From assembly GCA_003249025.1 (NCBI GenBank), contig QBMH01000014.1:1-41982 (forward strand): DNA of 41,982 nucleotides, in the 5' to 3' direction. A model generated the notes under the pieces. That model had not been told where the DNA came from. It was given only the letters and a program-made list of their open reading frames with translations, and made no database searches. The stretch comes from Leptolyngbya sp. Lineage in GTDB: Bacteria > Cyanobacteriota > Cyanobacteriia > Leptolyngbyales > Leptolyngbyaceae. Positions 1 to 7,574 of the stretch are shown piece by piece. Every line of letters starts with the position of its first letter. Position 1 is the stretch's first letter. The translations under genes were made by a program, and so were the position numbers.

Positions 1-112
1 TCAGTGCTTTGTTAGAAACTCTTCTCCCCTAACTCCCTGAATTGCCTATAGAGCCATCTTGATAATCAAGGACGGTATCCCAGTCGCCTTGTCTCTCCTT
101 CTTCGCAAAACT

Positions 113-901
113 ATGCCACTATTCCCTGAATCAAATGAGTCGGATGAGTTGGAATCCAAGCAATTGCTAGAACGCTTCAGCAACATCGATTTTGCCAACG
201 AATCAACTGAGTTGAAATCTGAATCCAAGCAATTGCTAGAACGCATAAAACGCACAAATAATATTGATTCTGTAAAGCAGCCTCGGACACTTTACTCCTA
301 CATGAGTGAGTCACCCCCAGAGGGTGAAGTGCGGGAAGCCTCCATTTTGTTTGTGAATCTCTACGGAGTGGATCGGTTGACCCAGCACATGAAAACAGCA
401 ACTCGCGTCGAACTGCTGAATCACTTTTTTGAAGTCATGGTGACTGCTATTTTTGAGAACCGAGGCACGTTGGACAAATACATTGGCTCGGCGATAATGG
501 CAGTTTTCAATTCACCCCTGCCCCTAGAAGACCATGCCCTAATGGCTATTAAAACGGCATTGGCAATGCGCGATCGCTTGCCAGACGTTAATAGTCACTG
601 GTTCCCAGACGAACAACAGCCTCTGACCATTGGCATCGGCATCAATACAGATCAAGTTTTTTGTGGCGATGTTGGCTCTTCTAAACGGATGGAGTTTACA
701 GCCGTTGGACATGGGGTGAATGTGGCAAACCACTTGAGTCAACAAAGTCCACACTATGGCTGTGACATCTTAATCGGTCAAAAGACGTATCAAAGCTGTG
801 CTGAATCAATTCAGGTGAGAGAAAGAGACTCGACCCAACTGAAGCCTGAAGGGACGCGATTTAACGTTTACGAGTTGATTGGGTTACTGGATGCCACCTG
901 A
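113..901 (+). CDS. degenerate class III adenylate/guanylate cyclase-like protein
   Basis: The C-terminal two thirds, from about residue 80, reads as a class III nucleotidyl cyclase homology domain: ILFVNLYG, DKYIGSAIMAVF, GIGINTDQVFCGDVGS and FTAVGHGVNVANHL match the family motifs in order. Key residues are changed. The two metal-binding Asp are Asn (FVNL for FxDI) and Ser (GSA for GDA), and the transition-state Arg of the VNxAxRL motif is His. I infer that it cannot cyclise nucleotides alone and may be regulatory or a heterodimer partner. The N-terminus is short, charged and probably helical, with a duplicated ESKQLLER segment. No membrane segment is seen. An in-frame stop at 38-40 limits the 5' end. 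ATG 113 was chosen; TTG 59 would add 18 residues. Confidence 0.72.
   Translation: MPLFPESNESDELESKQLLERFSNIDFANESTELKSESKQLLERIKRTNNIDSVKQPRTLYSYMSESPPEGEVREASILFVNLYGVDRLTQHMKTATRVELLNHFFEVMVTAIFENRGTLDKYIGSAIMAVFNSPLPLEDHALMAIKTALAMRDRLPDVNSHWFPDEQQPLTIGIGINTDQVFCGDVGSSKRMEFTAVGHGVNVANHLSQQSPHYGCDILIGQKTYQSCAESIQVRERDSTQLKPEGTRFNVYELIGLLDAT
152..244 (+). repeat. 24-bp direct repeat inside the cyclase-like gene
   Basis: The same 24 bases occur at 152-175 and 221-244, 69 bp (23 codons) apart and in the same frame, so ESKQLLER is encoded twice. It looks like a recent in-frame duplication of a helical segment ahead of the cyclase domain. Confidence 0.9.
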
Positions 902-1087
902 AAAGTGCATAGGTGCTAGCGCGGCAACGAGAAACCCGTGTGTGAGCATGAGGAACTCCCTGTAACCACGCCACCATCCGCCCAATGTTCATTGCAGACT
1001 GATAAGAATATATTGCAATCGCGTTCTTGCCAGACCCAGGTAGCGCGATCGCCGTAGTCCAAAAACATGATCAACCATCTTGACACA

Positions 1088-2545
1088 CTACCGCAAACCC
1101 GCAAGGAGGCGTTGGGCTTCGGGGTTGGTGGGTTGCAGTTGCAGTGCCCGTTGCAGGGACGCGATCGCCTCTGTCCGTCTGCCCAAGGCAGTCAAGGTTT
1201 TGCTTTGCAAGATCAGAGCAACAGTCAGGTTGGGGTTGAGTTGCAGCGATCGGGTAAAGGCATCAAGGGCGTTGGTATATTGACCCAGTTCATGCTGGGC
1301 GCGACCTTTGCCCATCCAGGCATCGGCAAAACTGGGATTGATCAACAAAGCACGATCATAGGAGGCGATCGCCTGGGGATAATCTCGCAAATCTTTATTG
1401 AGTAAATTGCCGCGCATGTACCACAGCACATAGTCATCGGGCTTGAGTTCTGTTGCCTTGTCAAATGAGCCAAGCGCTGCCAGGTATTGATGCCCTGCCC
1501 CTAATAGCACTGCGCGATCGCGCCACACGCCATACAAATCAGGCTTTAGCTGAATAGTGCGCTCATAGGACTCCAGCGCCTCCGTTGCCCGATTCATCGC
1601 AAACAGCACATTGCCCCGCTCATACCAAGCGGCGTAAAAATCAGGCTGAAGCTGCACTGCCCGATCCAGCGCCGCCAATGCTGCTGCCAACTGACCCGTG
1701 CGATAAAGCTGATTGCCACGATTTGTCCAGTCGATCGCGCTGCCGCTGTTGTCAAACGGGGTCGGTATCGTAAACGGACGAATGGTTTGCTGCTGATCGG
1801 CAGTGACGCGACTGGGCGGCGATTGATCAACTTGCAAGCCTAAATTTAGTCCCGATTGAGGCAATAGGCGTAAAAACGTCGTCATCGGAATGCCCGAACT
1901 AAAGCCCCGCTTCACTCGTGCCATGCCGCGCTGACCATCGTTTACCGTTTCCCCTTCCGCCAACCCATGAATGCCAATCACGCGCCCGTCCGTATCCAAC
2001 ACGGCACCGCCACTCATACCCACTTCCGTAATGTTGCTATAGAACAAATCGTAGCCATCTTGGCGAATACCCTGGGTTTGAGCAATCGAAAAAGTGCGAT
2101 CGCTCAAAAAACCTGCCGTAAACTGCCGCGATCTCGCCGCCGTGAATCCCGCTATAAACACCGTATTAAACCTATCCTCAGACCCATAGGTGGCTAGGGT
2201 TGCTGTGCGATAAGTGCGCCGACTAACAAACGGCACGATCGCCAAATCCGCCCCCGCCAACCGAATAATCCGCGAGTAGTCAACACTATGGCGATCGCCT
2301 GCCGGAGTCACAATCGTATATTCATCCGGTGTCCCCACCACATGCCGCGCCGTCAGCACATAATAGGTCTCTCCCACCCGATTGATAATCACGCCCGAAC
2401 CTGGATTCACCCCATCAATCAGCACCGTAATGCCCTCTGCAATTTGCTCTACCTGATTTGCCGAAAGAGCTTGAGCAGGCTGAAGTTGAACTAGGGCGAT
2501 CGCGCTCGTCAAAAAGACCGTTGAAAGGGAAGTAAAGCGGTTCAT
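1088..2545 (-). CDS. exported trypsin-like serine protease with C-terminal TPR repeats
   Basis: A 485-residue protein starting with a signal peptide (MNRFTSLSTVFLTSAIALVQ, then AQA as probable cleavage site). Residues 35-240 form a chymotrypsin-fold S1-type protease with the full triad: His68 in TARHVV, Asp100 in GADLAIV and Ser178 in GMSGGAV. After a short Pro/Gln-rich linker, residues 275-485 contain about six TPR units (for example AALDRAVQLQPDFYAAWYER), which usually bind proteins or peptides. Likely acts in the periplasm or outside the cell; its substrate is unknown. It lies 46 bp downstream of a second exported trypsin-like gene on the same strand, so co-transcription is likely. The start ATG fits the signal peptide. 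Confidence 0.88.
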   Translation of the reverse strand: MNRFTSLSTVFLTSAIALVQLQPAQALSANQVEQIAEGITVLIDGVNPGSGVIINRVGETYYVLTARHVVGTPDEYTIVTPAGDRHSVDYSRIIRLAGADLAIVPFVSRRTYRTATLATYGSEDRFNTVFIAGFTAARSRQFTAGFLSDRTFSIAQTQGIRQDGYDLFYSNITEVGMSGGAVLDTDGRVIGIHGLAEGETVNDGQRGMARVKRGFSSGIPMTTFLRLLPQSGLNLGLQVDQSPPSRVTADQQQTIRPFTIPTPFDNSGSAIDWTNRGNQLYRTGQLAAALAALDRAVQLQPDFYAAWYERGNVLFAMNRATEALESYERTIQLKPDLYGVWRDRAVLLGAGHQYLAALGSFDKATELKPDDYVLWYMRGNLLNKDLRDYPQAIASYDRALLINPSFADAWMGKGRAQHELGQYTNALDAFTRSLQLNPNLTVALILQSKTLTALGRRTEAIASLQRALQLQPTNPEAQRLLAGLR

Positions 2546-2573
2546 AGAGAGTACGGAGTAGTATATTTTGTCA

Positions 2574-2594
2574 CCTGAAACCTGAAACCTGTCA
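2574..2594. repeat. heptanucleotide repeat (STRR) at a protease stop codon
   Basis: Three heptads in register (CCTGAAA, CCTGAAA, CCTGTCA) lie between the two protease genes. The last heptad contains the stop codon of the upstream protease on the minus strand. This is the typical form of cyanobacterial short tandemly repeated repetitive DNA. Confidence 0.75.
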
Positions 2595-3452
2595 CCTTTT
2601 CCTATCGACCCGACACATCAAAACATTGGTTTTTACGATCTCCGGGGCAAGGCAGAGAAACGTATCAATCGGCACTGCCCAGCTAGAACGAACAATTAGC
2701 GATCGCTCTGGGTTGGCAGGCTTGGAGCCATCCACAAATACATAGGGATCGCCCCAGAGTGGATAGGCGTGCAGGCTGTTGATTCCCACCACTTCACCTT
2801 TCACATTCAGCACGGAACCGCCGCTCATGCCTTGGAAAACCAGGTTGGTATAGCCCAGTTGATAGCCGCCCACCAACGGCTGTTTGGGGATCAGAGAAAC
2901 CTTGCCCGTGGATTGAAAAAAGCGATTTTGGCTAGAAGACTCATCCAGCGGATATCCCGCTGCAATCACTGAGTCGTTTTGAGCTAGCGCACCTGACCGC
3001 CCAAGAATGGCGATCGCATACTGATTGACGCTGCGAAATTGCAGCAATGCCAAATCATTTCCACGAAAATCTATTTTTTTTAGCAAACTTGCCGGATGAG
3101 ATCGCTGATCCAGTGTTTGAATCACATAGGGTGCACCAGGAGTGACCACATGCCGATTTGTCAGCACTGTATAAAGCTGTCCCTGTCGCCGGATCAAAAC
3201 CCCTGATCCACCATTCCGTCCTGCCTTTACCTTCACCGTAATGGCACGACTAATCGCCTCCAGCGCCTTAGCATCCCGGTTGGGCACCAATGGGCTAGGA
3301 GCAATAGACCGAGGCAAAAATTGCCCAACGTCTAAGCCGGGACGCAACAGTGCCAAATTAACTGCCAGATTAACCAAGGGTGAGGTGGCAAAAGGTAAGA
3401 GAGAAAATTCCTGTCCTAAGACAAGTGCAAGCGCGAGAACAGTTTCGATCAC
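2592..3452 (-). CDS. exported trypsin-like serine protease
   Basis: A 286-residue S1/DegP-like protease domain without PDZ or TPR modules. The triad is visible as His101 in TNRHVV, Asp133 in GNDLALL and Ser210 in GMSGGSV. The N-terminus is hydrophobic (MIETVLALALVLGQ) and fits a short signal peptide or anchor, followed by a roughly 50-residue linker. It shares motif spacing with the TPR-bearing protease just downstream, suggesting paralogues with different recognition modules. The reading frame ends within a heptamer repeat, so the C-terminal residues may be specific to this strain. Together with the COP23 gene upstream it may form a secreted set; the substrate is unknown. Confidence 0.85.
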   Translation of the reverse strand: MIETVLALALVLGQEFSLLPFATSPLVNLAVNLALLRPGLDVGQFLPRSIAPSPLVPNRDAKALEAISRAITVKVKAGRNGGSGVLIRRQGQLYTVLTNRHVVTPGAPYVIQTLDQRSHPASLLKKIDFRGNDLALLQFRSVNQYAIAILGRSGALAQNDSVIAAGYPLDESSSQNRFFQSTGKVSLIPKQPLVGGYQLGYTNLVFQGMSGGSVLNVKGEVVGINSLHAYPLWGDPYVFVDGSKPANPERSLIVRSSWAVPIDTFLCLAPEIVKTNVLMCRVDRKR

Positions 3453-3627
3453 GGGGGTTCTCCTATACCTACCGAGCGATCTGTAAAGAGGAGTCTGTCA
3501 ATCTGTAACGAGGAGTGAGCAAGGTTTGAAGCGCGATCGTTTGCCAAATCAGATACCCACGGCAACAAGCCAATTGACAATTTTGCAAACCATCCAGGGT
3601 GTTATCCCCTCATGGTTTGAAGCAGAT

Positions 3628-3659
3628 TTCCGCACTGGTATCACACCGCTAGTGCGGAA
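3628..3659. other. perfect 9-bp hairpin between COP23 and protease genes
   Basis: TTCCGCACT at 3628-3636 pairs exactly with AGTGCGGAA at 3651-3659 around a 14-nt loop. Its GGAA end (3656-3659) is also the outer arm of the next hairpin. Confidence 0.7.
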
Positions 3660-3714
3660 GGGCACGGGCAACTCAAAACAGTCTAACGGGCTGGAACTGT
3701 TGCCCCGTGCTTCC
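3656..3714. terminator. long imperfect hairpin after the COP23 gene
   Basis: GGAAG plus GGCACGGGCAAC (3656-3672) pairs with GTTGCCCCGTGCTTCC (3699-3714) with small bulges, and CAGT/ACTG extends it towards the loop. It starts 7 bp after the COP23 stop on the minus strand. No T-run follows on that strand, so termination is not certain; mRNA processing or attenuation are alternatives. Read on the plus strand it is followed by TTTT. Confidence 0.5.
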
Positions 3715-3720
3715 TTTTCA

Positions 3721-4425
3721 TTAGCGCAATGCTTGAGTATAGGGTCTCATATCAAGGTATTCACGGGACTCACTTTCAAACAGAGGTCCCGAAGCCCCCA
3801 CACGCACATCAAACAGTTGTTGGATGGTGCGGGGCACATTTTGACCCGATTTCAGCGTAAACAGTACCCCTTGGCACGGTCCACCCATTTCGCTGGCAAC
3901 ACAGACCACAGGTTGATTGTTGACAATACCCGTGGTGACAAAGTTCAAAATTCCCTGGTTATAAAAGCGATTAAACCGTTGGGAAACTTCTTGGCAACGA
4001 ACCGTGGGGTTATACCCAGAGTGGTTGAAGTAGTGAGAAACCCAACGGATCAGAGAAATATTCCCAGTAGGAGTATTCACAAAAGTTGTGGGTGATCCTT
4101 GGGAACTTTGTCCACAGAAAAAGTAGTCTCTATTAGAAATCTGGATCGGTGGTTGTAAAGCACCGCCACAGGGGGAACCCCCGACTGGCACCGGACCGCA
4201 CTGTGCATTCGGGGCACCCGAAGGAAAACCAGAAACACCTGGAAAAGTGGTGGTGGTAGTCGTGGTGGTGGGAGCTATGGGAACAACGGTTGTCCCGGAT
4301 GAGGTGGAAGGAGTGGTTACGGTAACCCTGGGTCTTTTGGCAAAGCTGGGTTGGCTGAGGGTCAGCACCGTGCTAAACGCGATCGCCCCAATACCCAACA
4401 GCTTCAGATACGAAGTTGACTTCAT
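3721..4425 (-). CDS. COP23 domain protein, exported
   Basis: A 234-residue protein with a clear signal peptide (MKSTSYLKLLGIGAIAFSTV, cleavage near SFA-K30). A low-complexity Thr/Pro stretch (eight Thr at about 53-60) leads into a domain with six cysteines at 76, 86, 104, 144, 175 and 184. The order FFCGQ, GSPTTFVNT, LIRWVSHYF, VRCQEVSQRF, QPVVCVAS and CQGVLFTLKSGQNP-like elements matches the cyanobacterial COP23 family as I remember it. COP23 was named for a circadian-oscillating surface-layer protein of Cyanothece; its molecular role is unknown. ATG 4425 was preferred over a start 25 codons upstream because a GGAG ribosome site precedes it and the signal peptide begins there. Two exported proteases follow on the same strand. 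Confidence 0.8.
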   Translation of the reverse strand: MKSTSYLKLLGIGAIAFSTVLTLSQPSFAKRPRVTVTTPSTSSGTTVVPIAPTTTTTTTTFPGVSGFPSGAPNAQCGPVPVGGSPCGGALQPPIQISNRDYFFCGQSSQGSPTTFVNTPTGNISLIRWVSHYFNHSGYNPTVRCQEVSQRFNRFYNQGILNFVTTGIVNNQPVVCVASEMGGPCQGVLFTLKSGQNVPRTIQQLFDVRVGASGPLFESESREYLDMRPYTQALR

Positions 4426-4799
4426 GGTGATTCTCCGCGAGTTAAACGTGTAATCAAAACAAGGTTCGAGGGGTAACCCAGCAGGAAAATAAGCAATCAC
4501 GCCATTGCGCGGTGTGTTTTGCCCAATCTCCGACTAGGTAACCCTCGTTCCATTTATCTGAAACCCAAAACCATTTCCGGATAACTCACGAAGAAAAAAT
4601 TAATTTCCGCTACTCCAAAGCCTGAAAAAGCGAAAATGCGCTCAATACGGAGAAAAATCGGCACCTAAAAATTACTGCGTTATGTAAAGAGGCAAGAGGC
4701 AAGAGGCAAGAGATGAGAGGTGAGAGGTGAGAGGTAAGAAAGGAGTACTCAATACTCAATACTCAAAACTTTTAAGTCTCCTGCCTACTGCGTTCCCGC
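4426..4799. other. intergenic region holding STRR arrays, no gene seen
   Basis: This gap separates the COP23 start from the phoU stop. The part next to COP23 presumably carries its promoter, but no convincing hexamers were found. The part next to phoU is occupied by heptamer repeats. No ORF with coding character was seen. Confidence 0.6.
4687..4767. repeat. three successive heptanucleotide repeat arrays (STRR)
   Basis: AAGAGGC occurs three times from 4687, then AAGAGAT, then GAGAGGT three times (4715-4735), then ACTCAAT twice plus ACTCAAA (4747-4767). Three different heptamer families sit side by side within 81 bp. Confidence 0.9.
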
Positions 4800-5474
4800 C
4801 TATCGGTGTCCGGTGACGATATAAGCCACACGTTTGCCTATGTTTGTGGCATGGTCTGCCATCCGTTCTAAATGACGAATTGCTAGCACTAACAAGACAA
4901 TCGGTTCGACAACGCCTTGGACATTTTTTTGCTGCGACAACGAGTGATAGAGGGTTTCGTAGTCTAAATCCACTGCATCATCGCGCACTCTGACGGCTAA
5001 TCCTGATTCTGCATCCAGGTCGGATAAGGCGGCTAAGCTAAGCGCCAACATTGCTCGACAGCGATCGCACATGTGCTTCACCCGCTCCATATCCTTTGGG
5101 ACTGGATAAGGGAATAGTAAAATTGAAATTTCGCCTAAATCTTCTGCATAGTCACCAATCCGCTCAAGGTCGCGAACCAACTGCATCATGGCACTCAGCA
5201 AGCGGAGATCTTGGGCAACGGGCGACTGTAGGGCAATCAGCGTTACACAGTCTTGCTCGATTTGACGATAAAATTTGTCAATTTGCTCATCTTGGAGCGA
5301 AATTTGGTTAGGGGCTTCTAAACACCGCTCAAACAGCGCTTGCCGTGCCAGCCAAAAAGAATTTTCAACTAGCGCACCCATTCGCAAAACATCCCGCTGA
5401 ATGCCCTTAAGCTGCCGCTCAAACTGCACACGGGTCGAGCTTGAAGTATCCAATAGTTTGTTTACCTCATGCAC
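4800..5474 (-). CDS. phoU: PhoU phosphate signalling accessory protein
   Basis: A 224-residue all-helical protein with the duplicated three-helix PhoU arrangement. Metal-binding motifs are recognisable as LVRDLERIGDYAEDL in the first half and LAIRHLERMADHATNIGKRV in the second (E/D-xxx-D pattern). PhoU links the Pst phosphate transporter to the sensor kinase and represses the Pho response when phosphate is ample. Length matches the family (about 220). The start is GTG at 5474; the next Met is 31 residues in and would remove helix 1. No pst or sensor genes are in the window. It is transcribed away from its divergent neighbour. Confidence 0.92.
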   Translation of the reverse strand: MHEVNKLLDTSSSTRVQFERQLKGIQRDVLRMGALVENSFWLARQALFERCLEAPNQISLQDEQIDKFYRQIEQDCVTLIALQSPVAQDLRLLSAMMQLVRDLERIGDYAEDLGEISILLFPYPVPKDMERVKHMCDRCRAMLALSLAALSDLDAESGLAVRVRDDAVDLDYETLYHSLSQQKNVQGVVEPIVLLVLAIRHLERMADHATNIGKRVAYIVTGHR

Positions 5475-5789
5475 TTCAAGGGTCTTTACTGTAGCCTTTT
5501 AAACCTTTTTTGTAACTGGTCTAAGATTTTTTAATGACTACTCTGTCACTATATCGACCTGCGGTATCAATAGCCATATCGTAGATCACATTTGGGTTTT
5601 GCCCCGCTGCTCAAACCATTACAAGAAAATTTATTGAGAAAACCAGTACCCAATTGCATTGAAAATGTCAGGTTTTTATGACAAAAAGCTTGTTAGGGTC
5701 GCGCGATGATTGATGCGTTGAAGCTGAGCTATTACGCTACTGTATCTAGCAGCGGTTTTAGAATTTCAGTTATTGTTTGGATTCTTGTT

Positions 5790-6806
5790 ATGTCTCAGAT
5801 TGGTAGCTCTCATGGATGGTTTACTCAGTTACAAAAGCACTATCCAACCAGTGCCCTAGTAACTGAGCTAGTGCAGATTCACCAAGAGCGGTTTATTGTA
5901 AAGGCGATCGTGCTGATTAGTGGTGCGGCGATCGCGACTGGTATGGCAGAGTCAGCCAACCTAGAAACAGCAGAAGATCAAGCAAGACTCAGAGTTTTAG
6001 ATTTATTAGGCATCTCAGTTGTCTCTAAAACATTTAATCTTGATTCACTGACTGCACCGGAGCCTCTGCCAGCGCGCATCAACAGCGATCGCTTACCAGA
6101 AATTCCGCTGCCAGAAATTCCATCTACCTCGATCAGTCCGCCAATCGATAATGGCTTTCCGATCAAATCGTTACCTAGCCTAGACTTAGAAACAGTTGGA
6201 GTCTCTGCCCCTTTGCCTCTCCCTGGGGTGCCAATGCCTGCAATATCGGTAGATTTGCCAATGCCATTCTCGACAGCGCTCTTCCCAACAGATGGAATGC
6301 CTGCTGAAGAGGCGATGCTTACTGAAGAAGACAGCGCTGAGGCTGTGAATGATTTTGTGGAAGAGTATTTACCCAATGTGGAAGACTATGGAACGGGGTA
6401 TGAAGACAGCGAACCCGAAGATTTGCCACCCGGAAGTGAATTCCTCGAAGATTCATTTCCACAAGATCTAGTTATTGCAACCGAGGTGATTTCTCCGATC
6501 GCCCCTGCTGAAGTGGTGCAGGAAGATCAGCTTTTAACTCCTGCTCACTCAAGCAAACCTAAAAAAGCGATCGCGGAAGAAACCCCTGTAGCCGCCAACC
6601 CTGATGATGCAAACGAGCCAGACGACCTCTCAACCCTGATCGCCCATACCGACATCGAAATGGATCGCATCGGTTGGACAAAGCAAGAAGGTCGCGACTA
6701 TTTGAAACGTACCTATAAAAAATCAACTCGCCAGCGTTTAGACTTAGACGAGTTGATGGACTTTTTAAATTATTTGAGGGCTTTACCCTCAGTGAATGGC
6801 ATTTGA
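5790..6806 (+). CDS. conserved cyanobacterial protein of unknown function, acidic Pro-rich linker
   Basis: The protein (338 residues from ATG 5790; an upstream ATG at 5706 gives 366) has two conserved-looking ends joined by a long low-complexity linker. The N-terminal part (WFTQLQKHYPTSALVTELVQ ... ATGMAESANLETAEDQARLR) is a compact alpha/beta unit that I remember from many cyanobacterial genomes. The linker is rich in Pro, Glu and Asp. The C-terminus (IEMDRIGWTKQEGRDYLKRT ... RLDLDELMDFLNYL) is a small helical unit. Both ends faintly resemble modules of single-strand annealing or Rad52-like proteins, but this is only an impression. The 5790 start fits the remembered family N-terminus; neither start has a good ribosome site. 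Confidence 0.6.
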   Translation: MSQIGSSHGWFTQLQKHYPTSALVTELVQIHQERFIVKAIVLISGAAIATGMAESANLETAEDQARLRVLDLLGISVVSKTFNLDSLTAPEPLPARINSDRLPEIPLPEIPSTSISPPIDNGFPIKSLPSLDLETVGVSAPLPLPGVPMPAISVDLPMPFSTALFPTDGMPAEEAMLTEEDSAEAVNDFVEEYLPNVEDYGTGYEDSEPEDLPPGSEFLEDSFPQDLVIATEVISPIAPAEVVQEDQLLTPAHSSKPKKAIAEETPVAANPDDANEPDDLSTLIAHTDIEMDRIGWTKQEGRDYLKRTYKKSTRQRLDLDELMDFLNYLRALPSVNGI

Positions 6807-6825
6807 GCCAGTTTGAGAGCGATCG

Positions 6826-7437
6826 CTAATTGTTGACGACCGCGATCGGGTGAACAGCCGAAGGGCGACGATCAATCACCTGATCAATCAAGCCATAGTC
6901 TTTTGCCTCATCCGCAGACATGAAAAAATCGCGCTCGGTATCATCCTGGATTTGCTCTAAAGAGCGTCCAGTATGATCTGCCAGCAATTCGTTTAAGCGC
7001 TGTTTGTGATACAAAATTTCCTTCGCTTGGATTTCAATATCGGTCGCTTGCCCCTGAGCGCCGCCCAAGGGTTGGTGAATCATAATCCGAGAATTGGGCA
7101 GACTCATGCGCTTGCCCTTTTCCCCAGCACTTAGTAAAAATGCGCCCATGCTAGCGGCAAGTCCCATACAAACCGTGGAAACCGCTGGACGAATTTGCTT
7201 GATGGTGTCATAAATGCCCATGCCAGCAGTCACCGACCCACCGGGAGAGTTAATGTATAGATAAATATCTTTCTCTGAATCCTCCGCTTCCAAAAACAAC
7301 AGTTGGGCGACAATCAGGTTCGCCAGATCGGAATCAACCTGCTGCCCCAAAAACACAATCCGCTCTCTCAGAAGGCGAGAGTAGATGTCAAAAGCGCGTT
7401 CACCGCGACCAGACTGTTCAATAACGGTAGGAATCAT
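6826..7437 (-). CDS. clpP: ATP-dependent Clp protease proteolytic subunit
   Basis: A 203-residue ClpP with the complete triad: Ser96 in [10 protein letters not shown], His121 in MIHQPLGG and Asp170 in [10 protein letters not shown]. The handle-region and glycine-rich loop ([12 protein letters not shown]) are intact. ClpP forms a tetradecameric chamber fed by ClpX or ClpC ATPases. Cyanobacteria carry several ClpP paralogues plus ClpR, so which one this is cannot be settled here; the intact triad excludes ClpR. The N-terminus ([20 protein letters not shown]) matches the mature form, with little propeptide. No clpX or clpR is adjacent. It converges with the preceding plus-strand gene. Confidence 0.96.
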   Translation of the reverse strand: MIPTVIEQSGRGERAFDIYSRLLRERIVFLGQQVDSDLANLIVAQLLFLEAEDSEKDIYLYINSPGGSVTAGMGIYDTIKQIRPAVSTVCMGLAASMGAFLLSAGEKGKRMSLPNSRIMIHQPLGGAQGQATDIEIQAKEILYHKQRLNELLADHTGRSLEQIQDDTERDFFMSADEAKDYGLIDQVIDRRPSAVHPIAVVNN

Positions 7438-7502
7438 AGAGCCTGCGTGTAGTGATTTTCTCCCATTCTACCGATTTGCTGAGAGATGTGAGGCGGAAGA
7501 GT

Positions 7503-7558
7503 AGGTTTCGGGTTTCAGATTTTAGGTTTCAGGTTTCGGGTTTCGGGTTTCAGGTTTT
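7503..7558. repeat. eight-unit heptanucleotide repeat (STRR)
   Basis: Eight heptads in perfect register: AGGTTTC, GGGTTTC, AGATTTT, AGGTTTC, AGGTTTC, GGGTTTC, GGGTTTC, AGGTTTT. The array lies between hflX and clpP, both on the minus strand, so it would be transcribed if they are co-transcribed. Confidence 0.9.
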
Positions 7559-7574
7559 ACCCCTGCCCCCTGCT

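Noticed and set aside
1067-1405. Plus-strand reading frame over the TPR protease
   Set aside because: It is a shadow of the minus-strand TPR repeats, with no recognisable domain.
5490-5545. TTTAAACC-like octamers with 3-bp spacing upstream of phoU, resembling a Pho box
   Set aside because: Only one octamer fits the consensus reasonably; the others deviate at several positions in AT-rich DNA.
7503-7558. CRISPR-like array
   Set aside because: The repeats are 7-bp tandem units without spacers, typical of STRR.
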